Positions 35,736 to 44,449 of a stretch of 64,000 bases of DNA are shown here, piece after piece. This DNA is from DAOUKH01 sp965219875 (GTDB lineage: Bacteria; Chloroflexota; Dehalococcoidia; SHYB01), in contig CBDCOW010000001.1 in NCBI GenBank assembly GCA_965219875.1, positions 62,001 to 126,000 on the forward strand, given 5' to 3'. The notes under the pieces are model-generated. The model had not been told where the DNA came from. It saw only the letters and a list, made by a program, of their open reading frames with translations, and did no database searches. Both the position numbers and the translations under genes were made by a program. Position 1 is the stretch's first letter; every line of letters starts with the position of its first letter.

Positions 35736-36514
35736 CCCAAGAACTCCTGCAGCGCCGCGACGAAGGCTTCCGGCCGCTCCAGCATGGGGTAGTGGCCGGC
35801 GTCGGGGATCGTGACGAGACGCGAGCCGTCGATGCGGTCTTGGAAGAGGCCGCCGTACGACGGCGGCATTATCTTGTCCGACCCGCCCCAGATCAGCAGC
35901 GTGGGCGAGGCGATGCGGTGGATGCGCTTCCGCAGCCCCTTGTCCGGTATCGGCCAAAGGAACTTGCCCGCCGTCGAAAGCGACTTGGCGCGGTCGATCA
36001 CCGCGACCTTCTTCGCCCCCACGTCGTCGGGAATCGAGTAGAGGCCGCGTTGCAGGGCGGCCTCGGGGTCGGCCCAAGAAAGCTGCGCCGTGTCCTTCTC
36101 CGTGGTAGCGAAAATGTCGGCCACGGGGTTCTCGTCGTCCCACAGGCCGAACGGGGCCACGAGCGCCAGCTTCGACACCGACGTATTGGCGATCGCCGCG
36201 ATCTCCGCCGCGATCGCGCCGCCCAGCGAGTGGCCGACGATGACGGGCCGCTCGACGCCAAGGGCATCGAACAAGTCAAGGTGGTAGAGCGTGAGGTCAA
36301 GAAAGTCCGTTAGGTCGTCGAGGCCGGTGGACTCGCCGAAACCGGGCAGGACTGGCGCGACGATCCGGTAGTCGTCCGCGAAGGCGTCGAGCCAATCGGG
36401 CCATGCCGGCAGACCCGCGACGCCGTGCAGAAAGACCAGTGACGGGCCGTCGCCCGCGGTCCACACGTCGACCTCAAACGTTCCTCGAACGGCTACCCGC
36501 TGCCGGTCCGCCAT
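35732..36514 (-). CDS. Alpha/beta hydrolase
   Basis: A 260-residue alpha/beta-hydrolase-fold enzyme. Nucleophile Ser is in VIVGHSLGGAIAAE near residues 95-108, the acid Asp is in LIWGGSDKIMPPSY, and His is in IPDAGHYPMLERPEAFV. The oxyanion loop is FLHGVAGLP. Such enzymes hydrolyse esters, C-C bonds or epoxides, and the substrate is not evident. I chose ATG 36514; the frame is open upstream into the flavin oxidoreductase gene. It lies 29 nt downstream of that gene, suggesting a joint catabolic unit. Confidence 0.9.
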   Translation of the reverse strand: MADRQRVAVRGTFEVDVWTAGDGPSLVFLHGVAGLPAWPDWLDAFADDYRIVAPVLPGFGESTGLDDLTDFLDLTLYHLDLFDALGVERPVIVGHSLGGAIAAEIAAIANTSVSKLALVAPFGLWDDENPVADIFATTEKDTAQLSWADPEAALQRGLYSIPDDVGAKKVAVIDRAKSLSTAGKFLWPIPDKGLRKRIHRIASPTLLIWGGSDKIMPPSYGGLFQDRIDGSRLVTIPDAGHYPMLERPEAFVAALQEFLG

Positions 36515-36543
36515 CGCCTGGTCCCTGCTTTCTCTCTTCCTGC

Positions 36544-37782
36544 CTAACCGCCGTTCGCCAGCGCCGCGGGCGTCCGGAGATCTTCCTGGGAGAGGCCCTG
36601 CGGATACCAGCGGTCCTCCCACTCCGACCACATGGGCCGCAGGTGCGGGAGCACTTCCTTGGCGATCATCTCGGTGTTGTACATCGTCTTCTCACGCGTC
36701 ATGTCGCCGAAGTGCGCCAGGAACATCAGGTGGCCGACGTTGAGGCGCTTGATCACGTCTTCGAGCTGCTCGCGCACCGTCGCCGGACTCCCCGCGATGA
36801 CGAACCCGCCGTCGATGAGATCCTTCCAGGTCAGCTCCTTGCGCCGGTCCCTGGCGGGGGCGGAGAACTGCGATTCGAGCCCCGCCTCGATTGTGGCGAC
36901 GGTCCGGTAGCCGGGGGCCTCGGCGAACTTCGCCGAGATGTGCAGGCACTTGTCGTAGAAGTACTTGGCGTGGGGCCAGTAAAGCTCCTCGGCCTCGGCG
37001 TCGGAGTTGGCCACGGCCACGAGCTGCAGGAAGCCGGCTCGGTAGGGGTTCCGTTCGACGCCGAGCTCGTCCACGGTGTTCCAGAAGCCGCCGAGGACCT
37101 GCTCGCCGCGCTTGTAGCCGGAGTAGCTCAGGTACGAGTACATGTAGTCCCGTTCGGTGACCCACTTCCAAGTCTCGATGCTGCCCCCGCCGGGCACCCA
37201 CACCGGCGGGTGCGGCTTCTGGATCGGCTTGGGCCAGGTGTTGACGTAGCGCAACTGGGTGTATTTGCCGTTGAAGTGGAAGGGCTCGGTCTCCGTCCAT
37301 GCCTTGATGATGAGGTTGTGGGCCTCGTCGTACTTGTCCCGGAGCGTCGCCGGTGTAGCCCCGTAGCAGTAGTTCGTGTCCATCGAGCTGCCCACCGGGA
37401 AGCCGGCCACCAGCCGCCCGCCGCTGATCACGTCGAGCATGGCGAACTCCTCCGCCACGCGAATCGGCGGGTTGTAGAGCGCGATGCTGTTCCCCAGCAC
37501 CACCACGGCGCAGTTGGCCGTGCTGCGCGCCAGCGAGGCGGCAATGATGTTCGGCGAGGGCATCATGCCGTAGGCGTTCTGATGATGCTCGTTCACGCAG
37601 ACCCCGTCGAAGCCCACCTGCGCGGCGAACTCGAGCTCGTCCATGTACTCGTTGTACATGCGGTGCCCCGCTGCGGGGTCGAAGAGGTCGCTCGGAGGAT
37701 CGACCCAGACGCTGGGGTACGTGGTGGAGAAGTCGGGGGGCAGCTCCTGATAGGGCATCAGGTGGAACCAGTAGAAGCGCAT
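36544..37782 (-). CDS. LLM class flavin-dependent oxidoreductase
   Basis: A 412-residue luciferase-like monooxygenase (TIM barrel). MRFYWFHLMPYQELPP starts it, FDGVCVNEHHQNAYGMMPSP is the family signature near residues 60-80, and VVVLGNSIALYNPPIRVAEE and LDVISGGRLVAGFPVGSS are the F1/F4 strands. A His in NEHHQ and GGGSIETWKW near 195 are typical. It reduces or oxygenates substrates with FMNH2 or F420, from a partner reductase. It is first in the hydrolase/MOSC run. Several such genes are characteristic of SAR202-type Chloroflexota. Confidence 0.92.
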   Translation of the reverse strand: MRFYWFHLMPYQELPPDFSTTYPSVWVDPPSDLFDPAAGHRMYNEYMDELEFAAQVGFDGVCVNEHHQNAYGMMPSPNIIAASLARSTANCAVVVLGNSIALYNPPIRVAEEFAMLDVISGGRLVAGFPVGSSMDTNYCYGATPATLRDKYDEAHNLIIKAWTETEPFHFNGKYTQLRYVNTWPKPIQKPHPPVWVPGGGSIETWKWVTERDYMYSYLSYSGYKRGEQVLGGFWNTVDELGVERNPYRAGFLQLVAVANSDAEAEELYWPHAKYFYDKCLHISAKFAEAPGYRTVATIEAGLESQFSAPARDRRKELTWKDLIDGGFVIAGSPATVREQLEDVIKRLNVGHLMFLAHFGDMTREKTMYNTEMIAKEVLPHLRPMWSEWEDRWYPQGLSQEDLRTPAALANGG

Positions 37783-37915
37783 CGCGACCTCCGGTACAGG
37801 CCCGGGACAGAATGGGAGTTAGTGTAGCCCGGCCCTCTTAGAAGTCAACGAACAAACCGCCGAAGAGGCGGGGGCCGGGACGGATACACACCGAGCTTGT
37901 TGGAGGCGTCGAGCC

Positions 37916-39178
37916 TCAGACGACGCCTTGCGCGCGCAGCGCCCCGATCGCGGTGTCGTCGAGCCCCAGACTGCCGAGGACCTCGTCGTTGTGCTCCCCC
38001 AGGTGCGGGGCGCGAGGGCCTACCGTCCATGGGCAATGCTCCGCCATCCACGGAGCGCCGTTATAGGTAAAGCTGTGCCCCAAGTCCTCGTGCTCGACCT
38101 CGGTGAAGGTCTTGCGGGCGCGCCAATGGTCGTCGTCCAGGTTCTCCTCAGGACGGCGGATCGGCACCCAGTGCATCTTGTAGCCCTGGCCGATCTTCCA
38201 CAGGTCCTCGTCCAGCTTGTGGGAGCCGATCCAGCGCTTGATGAGGTCGTTGACGTGCCGCCCCACCGCGGGGTCGCTCAGCGCCTCGGGGTCGTCGTAC
38301 TTTGGATCGGCCAGGTCATCGGCGACGCCGTGCTCGCGGAGCATGTCGATCTGGACCTTGGCCCCGACCCCGATGCCGAGGCTCGCGTTCACGTAGCGCC
38401 CGTCCTTGGTCATCGCCTGCGAGTTTGTCGACCTCGACGTCGACGCATGGCGGCCCGTCTGGCGGCGCAGCGGCATGCGGTTATAGACGAAGAACGGGAT
38501 ATCCATCTCCGTGCTTACGCTGATGGCGTGATTGATCGAGGCGTCGATGTGCTGGCCCCGGCCGGAACGCTCGCGGTACATGAGCGCGCCGAGGATGGCG
38601 ATGTAGGTCTGATTGCAGGCGATGTGGCTGGCATGCCACATCTGCGGAGCGATGGGCGGCGTGTCGTACGCCCCGTCAGGGCGGGAGTCGTAGCCGCAGT
38701 TCATCATCACCCCGCCGAGCGCGAGATGCACCAGGTCGGACGCCTGCCAGTCCCCCCGCGGCCCGTCCTGGCCGAAGTCGGTGATCGAGGCGTAGACGAG
38801 CTCGGGGTTCTCCGCCTTGAGGTCGTCGTAGCCTAGGCCCAGCGACGCCATGGAGCCCGCCGGCCGCGTTTCGACGATGACGTCGACCCCCGCGGCAAGC
38901 TGTTTGAAGATGCGCCGCCCCTCGTCTTGCTCCAAATCGAGGGTGACCGCCCGCTTTCCGAGGTTATAGTGCCAGAAGTGGAGGCTCTGCTCGGGGTCGC
39001 CGCTGTCTTCGTAGAAGGGTCCGATGCCGCGGGTCGGAGCGCCCTGAGGCGGCTCGACCTTGACCACGTCGGCGCCGGCGCCGGCGAGCAGCTTCCCCAA
39101 GAACTCGCCCCGGTGATCGGCAACCTCGAGGACGCGAATGTCGAACAGGAAACCCTTCGGCTTGCTCGGCTTGGTCAA
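37916..39178 (-). CDS. CaiB/BaiF family III CoA-transferase (4 of 5)
   Basis: A 420-residue family III CoA-transferase. FDIRVLEVADHRGEFLGKLL leads to LAGAGADVVKVEPPQGAPTR, then VTLDLEQDEGRRIFKQLA and SITDFGQDGPRGDWQASDL. The start is a TTG at 39178 behind GGAGG. The gene is not next to the other family III genes but about 23 kb away, between the LLM gene and the DEAD helicase. The C-terminal HLGEHNDEVLGSLG is typical. Substrate unknown. Confidence 0.9.
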   Translation of the reverse strand: MTKPSKPKGFLFDIRVLEVADHRGEFLGKLLAGAGADVVKVEPPQGAPTRGIGPFYEDSGDPEQSLHFWHYNLGKRAVTLDLEQDEGRRIFKQLAAGVDVIVETRPAGSMASLGLGYDDLKAENPELVYASITDFGQDGPRGDWQASDLVHLALGGVMMNCGYDSRPDGAYDTPPIAPQMWHASHIACNQTYIAILGALMYRERSGRGQHIDASINHAISVSTEMDIPFFVYNRMPLRRQTGRHASTSRSTNSQAMTKDGRYVNASLGIGVGAKVQIDMLREHGVADDLADPKYDDPEALSDPAVGRHVNDLIKRWIGSHKLDEDLWKIGQGYKMHWVPIRRPEENLDDDHWRARKTFTEVEHEDLGHSFTYNGAPWMAEHCPWTVGPRAPHLGEHNDEVLGSLGLDDTAIGALRAQGVV

Positions 39179-39262
39179 GGGCGGACCTCCGCGGCGCTTA
39201 GCTGCCGCGCGCCCATTCTCGAAAGGCCCCGCCCCGGTGTCAAGGCGGGCGCGTTAGCCCCC

Positions 39263-39302
39263 TCCGGCCTCTCCCCCTCTGGGGGAGATTGAGAGAGGGC
39301 GC
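39263..39302. repeat. 40-bp repeat, identical to 52498-52537
   Basis: TCCGGCCTCTCCCCCTCTGG onwards, ending GAGAGAGGGCGC, is an exact copy of 52498-52537. The arms CCCC-TCTG-GGGG form a short palindrome. It is followed by GCGCGCCGCCAGGCGCGCGG, related to 18772-18797. This fills much of the 39179-39357 gap; no gene is seen there. Confidence 0.85.
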
Positions 39303-39357
39303 GCGCCGCCAGGCGCGCGGGCGCCCTCAGGGCGCCCCTCCCTTTTGGCGCCGGGGG

Positions 39358-40911
39358 TTAGCCGGCAGCGCGGGGCTTGTAGAGATTAAGGTCGCGTTTC
39401 TTGAGACGGTCGCCGAGACGCTCTTTGATCGGTTCGAAGTTCTCGAAGTCCCACTCGCCGACGAAGGTGACGGCGACCCCGCCGCGGCCCATGCGGGCGG
39501 TGCGCCCGATACGGTGGAGGTACTCCTCGATGTTCTCGGGCATGTCGTAATTGATGACGTTCGACACCGCCGGCACGTCGATACCCCGGGAGGCCAGATT
39601 CGTGGCCACGAGCAGCTTGATACGGCCCTCGCGGAAGCCGTGCATGGCCGCGTCGCGCTTCGCCTGCGGCATCGCCCCGTGGATCGCCTCGATGGCGTGG
39701 CCTCGGCGTTTCATCCCTGCTACCAGCTTGTCGACGCCTATCTGCGTACGCCGGAAGATCAACGCTTGCTCGTAGTCATCCGTGAACAGTTCAAGCAGGC
39801 CGTCGAACTTGTCGCGGTCGGCCACTTCGCAGTAATACTGGTCCACGTGCTCGACCGGCTCCGACTCCGGGCCGACGGTGATGAACTCCGGATCCTCGAA
39901 GTAGGAGTAGATCAAGCGTTTGATAATCGTGGGGACGGTGGCGCTGAAAAGGGTGCGCTGGGAGTTACGGGGGGTGTGGCGCATGATGCGGCGGATGTCG
40001 GGGAAGAAGCCGATATCCAGCATCTGATCGGCCTCGTCGAGCACTACGATACGGATCTTATCGAGATGGAGTGTTCCCCGCTCCATGTGGTCCTGGATAC
40101 GGCCCGGCGTGCCGACCACGACGTGCGCCCCCTCTTCAAGCGCGTCGAGCTGGCGCTTGATCGGCTGGCCGCCGTAGATGCTGACGGCCCGGATGCCCCG
40201 GTACTTCGCCACCTTCGCGACCTCGCTCGTCACCTGCTGGGCAAGCTCACGCGTCGGCGTCAGGACGATGGCCTGGACCTCGTTGCGGGCGCCGTCCACC
40301 GTTTCCGCGATCGGGATCGCGAACGCCGCCGTCTTGCCGGTGCCGGTCTGGGCCTGCCCAACAAGGTGCCTGCCGCTGAGCATGACGGGAACGACGTTCG
40401 TCTGAATGGGCGTGGGCTCGGTGTAGCCCATGTCGTCGAGGGCCTTGGCCAGCGGTTCGGAAACGTCGATGTCTCCGAACTTGCGGTCTCTCGGGAGCTT
40501 GCCCGTCTGGGTCTGCTTTGCCCCCTCTCCCTTCGAGGGGGAGGGCTGGGGTGAGGGTTGCGGCCGCCGGTGCCTTGGCTCGGCTTCCCGCGCCGACTCT
40601 TCCCGTCGGGGCCGCTGCACCGGCTGGCGTTCCGCCTGCCGCTGCTCGGGACGGTCCTGCTCCGGACGGTCGCGTCCCGACCGCCCCCGTCCGCCACGGC
40701 GGCGCGGCCTGGAGCGCTTTGGAGTCTCGTCTCCGCCTGCCGAGTTCGGCGAAGAGCGGGCGGCGGGCGGCGCGGCGGACTCGGCCTTCGGCGGCGCGCC
40801 GGCCGGACTCTCGCTATCGCCCGATTTCCGCCAGGGAAGGAATCGGGAAAGGCCTTTCGGCTTGGTCGTTCGGTCGTTTGCTTCTGGGGGCGACATACGG
40901 GTAGCAGCCAT
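39358..40911 (-). CDS. DEAD-box RNA helicase
   Basis: A 517-residue ATP-dependent RNA helicase. An N-terminal disordered, basic/acidic stretch (about 140 residues rich in Arg, Glu, Pro, Gly) precedes the core: Q motif TEPTPIQTNVVP, motif I AQTGTGKTAAF, Ia PTRELAQQ, II VLDEADQML, III LFSATVP, and VI HRIGRTARMGR. The C-terminal tail is short (KKRDLNLYKPRAAG). The role is RNA unwinding in ribosome assembly or mRNA decay, as for CshA/RhlE-type enzymes. The gene starts opposite a small AT-rich gene. Confidence 0.93.
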   Translation of the reverse strand: MAATRMSPPEANDRTTKPKGLSRFLPWRKSGDSESPAGAPPKAESAAPPAARSSPNSAGGDETPKRSRPRRRGGRGRSGRDRPEQDRPEQRQAERQPVQRPRREESAREAEPRHRRPQPSPQPSPSKGEGAKQTQTGKLPRDRKFGDIDVSEPLAKALDDMGYTEPTPIQTNVVPVMLSGRHLVGQAQTGTGKTAAFAIPIAETVDGARNEVQAIVLTPTRELAQQVTSEVAKVAKYRGIRAVSIYGGQPIKRQLDALEEGAHVVVGTPGRIQDHMERGTLHLDKIRIVVLDEADQMLDIGFFPDIRRIMRHTPRNSQRTLFSATVPTIIKRLIYSYFEDPEFITVGPESEPVEHVDQYYCEVADRDKFDGLLELFTDDYEQALIFRRTQIGVDKLVAGMKRRGHAIEAIHGAMPQAKRDAAMHGFREGRIKLLVATNLASRGIDVPAVSNVINYDMPENIEEYLHRIGRTARMGRGGVAVTFVGEWDFENFEPIKERLGDRLKKRDLNLYKPRAAG

Positions 40912-40990
40912 AGTGGGTCTTGGACATCCAGATTGGGCCGCGCAGCGGCGGCTTGGGGTTACAACGGCCCTCGAAAAGATTCACGCGAAA

Positions 40991-41026
40991 ACGAAAAAGG
41001 GGCGAACGCCCATGAGCGCCGCCCCT
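40991..41026 (-). terminator. Intrinsic terminator for the 41121-41525 gene
   Basis: On the minus strand the arms AGGGGCG (41026-41020) and CGCCCCT (41004-40998) are followed by TTTTTCGTTTTCG. It lies about 95 nt past the stop of the small gene, isolating it from the helicase gene. Confidence 0.65.
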
Positions 41027-41120
41027 CGCGCAAGACAAACTGAAGAGGTGGAGAACCATCTGCCCAACAGTGTAGCACCGCAGTCGGTGGCCGGTCAATG
41101 AAGCGGGCGCGGTGGTAGTC

Positions 41121-41525
41121 TCAGTGGCGACTCGCTTCCACCACAAAGGTCATGAGTCTGTCGGTCTTCGGTTGCCTTGGATCGAGGAGAGGGAGGAGGC
41201 GGGTCATGAGATGTGTGAATTGAACGCCGATGATTCGCCGTAATGCGATTTTGCAGCCTTGGCAAAAATCATCCTGGTGGTGGATCTTGATCTCCTTAGG
41301 TTGATCTTCGTGGAGATCCCCGACCACTTTGTATGCTTTGATGATCGTCTCACTCTTCGACGTGAAGCAGATTGGCCGAATTTCTCCCGGCGTAACGATC
41401 TTGACGAAGTGCTTCTTCTTCCCGCTCTTTGTCTCTACTATCCGTAGGAGTGGGATATCTCTGGCTCGCAGGGTCCAACCAGCCACCTTAGGCTCCAGGT
41501 CGGATGCCGACTCTCTCTTGTTCAT
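41121..41525 (-). CDS. Orphan protein of unknown function with a CxxC pair (134 aa)
   Basis: Not recognised. A basic, beta-rich N-terminal half (TLRARDIPLLRIVETKSGKK, then HFVKIVTPGEIRPICFTSKS) leads to IIKAYKVVGDLHE and the C-terminal DDFCQGCKIALRRIIGVQFT, whose CQGC may bind zinc. The start is ATG 41525. It has its own sigma70-like promoter at 41646-41675 and an intrinsic terminator at 40991-41026. The gene is clearly AT-richer than its neighbours, which suggests recent acquisition. Confidence 0.65.
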   Translation of the reverse strand: MNKRESASDLEPKVAGWTLRARDIPLLRIVETKSGKKKHFVKIVTPGEIRPICFTSKSETIIKAYKVVGDLHEDQPKEIKIHHQDDFCQGCKIALRRIIGVQFTHLMTRLLPLLDPRQPKTDRLMTFVVEASRH

Positions 41526-41645
41526 ATGAATCGTGGTTTGGCGCTTGTACACCCTCACCGCCCGCTCGTGGCAGCTCGATGGGACGCCTTGCTTCCACCC
41601 TCCCGTCGAGGGTTCGCGTTTTTCAGACCATGCAGGGTCATACCG

Positions 41646-41675
41646 AATATACGTGTCTATACGTCTTATATACAA
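41646..41675 (-). promoter_or_regulatory. Promoter with internal direct repeats upstream of the orphan gene
   Basis: On the minus strand TTGTAT (41675-41670), an 18-nt spacer, and TATATT (41651-41646). Two direct TATACGT repeats (41648-41654 and 41658-41664, plus strand) lie across the -10 and spacer and could be an operator. Confidence 0.45.
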
Positions 41676-41833
41676 TATGCACAGCCTGCCGTGTCGCCTT
41701 CCCTGCCTCGTCCAACAGATCCAAACTGATACAACTACACCCCGCGTTGACAGTGGAAACAGGGCATCGCTACTATTGGGGGGTCTGGCAACGGAAGCGT
41801 ACAGCACCTACTCGAAAGGCAACGACTCAATCC

Positions 41834-42562
41834 GTGAGCGTTGACCGCCCCCACCTCCGGCTCCTTCATACGTCCGATGTGCACATCGGCGACGACATCA
41901 ACCCCGCCCGGCGTCTCCTCGGGCTCAGCACCGTCGTCGACGCCGCCATCGAGCGCCGCGTCGACGCTCTGCTGATCGTCGGCGACCTGTTCGACAGCGC
42001 TCGGGTGCGCCCGCCGGAGGTCGACGAGGCCCTGGTGCAGCTCGGCCGACTTGACATCCCCACCATCGTCACCGTCGGCAACCACGACTGCCTGAGCCGG
42101 CCCTCAATCTACGAGCGCGTCGACATGGTCGCCGCGGGCAGTCACGTGCGCTTCCTCGACGATCCCGACGGCGAAAGCGTCCGCTTCGACGACCTCCGCC
42201 TCAACGTCTGGGCGCGCGCCATGCTGGAACACCACCCCGCGCACAAGCCACTCGAAGGCTTCGAGCGGGGCGGCGACGGCTACTGGAATGTGGCGCTGGC
42301 CCACGGCCACTACGTCCCCGACGACGAGTCGAACTACCGCTCGTCCCCAATCTGGGAGCGGGAGATCGCGGGCCTGGGCTGCGACTATCTGGCGCTGGGC
42401 CACTGGCACCGCTTCCTCGACGTGAGCGCCAAGGGCGTCCCCGCCTTCTACTGTGGTTCGCCCTCCGAGTCGGGCGGCTCCTTCGCCAGCGCCAACCTCG
42501 TCTCGCTGCACCCGCAAGACGGAGTGACCGTCGAGCGCGTCCGCCTGCCCATCGACGACTAG
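41834..42562 (+). CDS. SbcD/Mre11-like metallophosphoesterase
   Basis: DNA repair exonuclease-type phosphoesterase of 242 aa, probable nuclease partner of SbcC. The five family motifs are present: DVHIGDD, LLIVGDLFDSA (GD), TVGNHDCLSRP (GNHD), ALAHGHYVP (GH) and LALGHWHRF (GHxH). The start is GTG 41834; no strong ribosome site is evident, and the AT-rich stretch before it is poor coding sequence. It is shorter than full SbcD and lacks an evident C-terminal capping domain. It overlaps the MFS gene's 3' end by 4 nt (convergent). Confidence 0.82.
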   Translation: MSVDRPHLRLLHTSDVHIGDDINPARRLLGLSTVVDAAIERRVDALLIVGDLFDSARVRPPEVDEALVQLGRLDIPTIVTVGNHDCLSRPSIYERVDMVAAGSHVRFLDDPDGESVRFDDLRLNVWARAMLEHHPAHKPLEGFERGGDGYWNVALAHGHYVPDDESNYRSSPIWEREIAGLGCDYLALGHWHRFLDVSAKGVPAFYCGSPSESGGSFASANLVSLHPQDGVTVERVRLPIDD

Positions 42563-44148
42563 CGGTCGGCCCCGCGCGCCGCGTCCTCCGGCTCTTCGGC
42601 GGCCCGCGTCCGGCTCAGCGCGACGCCCACGGCCACCCCGGCCAGCGCCACGAACGCCGAGAGCAGATAGGTCAACGTGATGGCGTCGGAGAGGGCCAGC
42701 GTCATGTTGTCGAGCATCTGCTGGAAGAGACCGGGGCCCTGTGCCCCCAGCGCGCCGAACGCGGTCTCGATCTCGGCGATCGCGCCGTCGTCCAGGAGTG
42801 TCTGCGGGTCCTGGAACCGGTCGAGGGTCTCCGCGGGGACAGCAGCCGCGACCTCGGGCGGGGTAAGGCGGTCGATCTGGGAGGCGAGGCGGGCGTTGAG
42901 CGCCGTGCCCACGACGGCGACCCCGATGGCCCCGCCGACGTTGCGGCAGAACCCGACGGTAGAGGTGACCACGCCAAGCGCCGCCACGGGCATGACGTTC
43001 TGGGCGAAGATCATGTAGACGGGCATCACCACCCCGGTCCCCACCCCGGCAAGGACCATGAGCCCGACGAGCGTGCCCAGGCCGGTGCCCGGATCGAGCG
43101 TCGCGAGCAGGAAGTACGAAACCGCGAGCGCCACAGACCCAGTGAGGCCAATCGTGTGGTAGCGGCCCGTACGGGCCACGATCTGGCCCCCCGCGAAGCC
43201 GCCGATCACCACTCCTAGGATCATGGGGAGCATCAACGTTCCCGAGGCGCTGGCCGAATGTCCCAAGACCACCTGCACGAACAGGGGGGTGAAGAGCATT
43301 CCCGCCCAGACGGGGAAGCCATGGACCAAGGCGATAAGCGCGGAGCCGCGGAACCCCCGGTTACCGAAGAGCTCTAGCTCCACCAGCGGCTCAGGCGCGC
43401 GCCGCTCCTGGACGAAAAATGCCGCGGCCGCTACCACCGCGGCGCCGAACAGCCCCAACACCGTGGGCGACCCCCAGGGGTGCTGCGATCCGCCCCAGGA
43501 AATCGCCAGCAGGAACGGAACCAGCGCACCCGTCAACAGCGCGATGCCGCCGTAGTCGATGCGGGGCGTCCCCATCATCCGTCTCGAAGGAATGCGCCCC
43601 AGCAGGAGGCCGATAGTGAGAAGACCCAGCGGCACGTTGACGAAGAAGACCCAGCGCCAGGAGAGGTTGTCGGTGAGCACCCCTCCCACCAGCGGTCCGA
43701 CGGCCCCGGCCACCGCGATCGCCGCCGAGTTCAGCCCGATCCACTTTCCCCGCTCCGCAGGCGGAAAAAGGTCGGCGATGATGGCGAACGCGGTCGCGGC
43801 GGTGGCGCCCTGCCCGATGCCGGCGACCCCCCGCGACACAATGAGCTGCGTCATGTCCTGAGCCCCGCCGGAGAGCAGCGCCGCGGTCACGTAGATGGCG
43901 ATTCCGCCGATGAGGAACGGCCCACGCCCGTAGACGTCGGAGAGGCGCCCCACCACGGGAATGGCGATGATCGACGTGAGCATCGGCGCGGTGAACAGCC
44001 AACTGAAGAGTTCCAGGCCGTCGAGGTCGCCGAGCATGTCGGGAATCGCGGGCGTGATCAGCGTGAAGTTCATCGTGTTGAACAACATGCCGAGCGTGAC
44101 GCCCGTGAGGACGTACGCCTTCGTCTTTCTGGGCAAGTCGTACATCAT
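42559..44148 (-). CDS. DHA2 family MFS drug exporter
   Basis: A 529-residue major facilitator with about 14 membrane helices, matching the EmrB/QacA (DHA2) subfamily. Motif A VVGRLSDVYGRGPFLIGG is near residues 64-81, motif B SRGVAGIGQGA near 107, and motif C GAVGPLVGGVLTD near 151-163. A soluble insertion (about 435-485, VAAAVPAETLDRFQDPQTLL) separates the last two helices, as in many DHA2 proteins. It would export hydrophobic compounds in exchange for protons. No regulator adjoins it, so the inducer is unknown. Confidence 0.92.
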   Translation of the reverse strand: MMYDLPRKTKAYVLTGVTLGMLFNTMNFTLITPAIPDMLGDLDGLELFSWLFTAPMLTSIIAIPVVGRLSDVYGRGPFLIGGIAIYVTAALLSGGAQDMTQLIVSRGVAGIGQGATAATAFAIIADLFPPAERGKWIGLNSAAIAVAGAVGPLVGGVLTDNLSWRWVFFVNVPLGLLTIGLLLGRIPSRRMMGTPRIDYGGIALLTGALVPFLLAISWGGSQHPWGSPTVLGLFGAAVVAAAAFFVQERRAPEPLVELELFGNRGFRGSALIALVHGFPVWAGMLFTPLFVQVVLGHSASASGTLMLPMILGVVIGGFAGGQIVARTGRYHTIGLTGSVALAVSYFLLATLDPGTGLGTLVGLMVLAGVGTGVVMPVYMIFAQNVMPVAALGVVTSTVGFCRNVGGAIGVAVVGTALNARLASQIDRLTPPEVAAAVPAETLDRFQDPQTLLDDGAIAEIETAFGALGAQGPGLFQQMLDNMTLALSDAITLTYLLSAFVALAGVAVGVALSRTRAAEEPEDAARGADR

Positions 44149-44221
44149 GCCGTGGCCATTGTAAGAGCGGCGACGGCCCCGCCGCCGATCCGTCGGACGC
44201 GCCCCGCCGGGACGGCCCGCG

Positions 44222-44251
44222 TTGACGTACCCCCGTCGAAAGGTCTATAGT
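44222..44251 (+). promoter_or_regulatory. Sigma70-like promoter of the thiamine operon
   Basis: TTGACG at 44222-44227, an 18-nt spacer, and TATAGT at 44246-44251, immediately before the TPP riboswitch. Confidence 0.75.
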
Positions 44252-44259
44252 CGTCTCAA

Positions 44260-44346
44260 CGCTGCGGGAGCTTGGCTTGCCAGGCTGAGAGGGTGGGACA
44301 GCCCACCGACCGCCAAAACCTGATCTGGGTAATGCCAGCGCAGGGA
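44260..44346 (+). promoter_or_regulatory. TPP riboswitch (THI element)
   Basis: Contains all conserved blocks: GCGGGAGC, GCTGAGAGGG (44284-44293), CCCACCGACC, AACCTGATCTGGGTAATGCC (44317-44336) and the closing GCGCAGGGA. P1 can form between CTGCG (44262) and CGCAG (44338). It controls the ten thi genes downstream through the adjacent terminator: when TPP binds, transcription should stop. Confidence 0.95.
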
Positions 44347-44359
44347 TTCGCGAAGCCTC

Positions 44360-44388
44360 AAGCACCGCTCCCAAGGCGGTGCTTTTCT
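44360..44388 (+). terminator. Riboswitch expression-platform terminator
   Basis: Perfect nine-base arms AAGCACCGC (44360-44368) and GCGGTGCTT (44376-44384), then TTCTTG. It lies 14 nt after the THI element and before thiG, as expected for a transcription-attenuating TPP switch. Confidence 0.85.
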
Positions 44389-44449
44389 TGTGCGCGAGAA
44401 ATTCGAGACGGGACGGGGTCTCGGCCACAGCGCAAGTGGAGGTGGAAGC

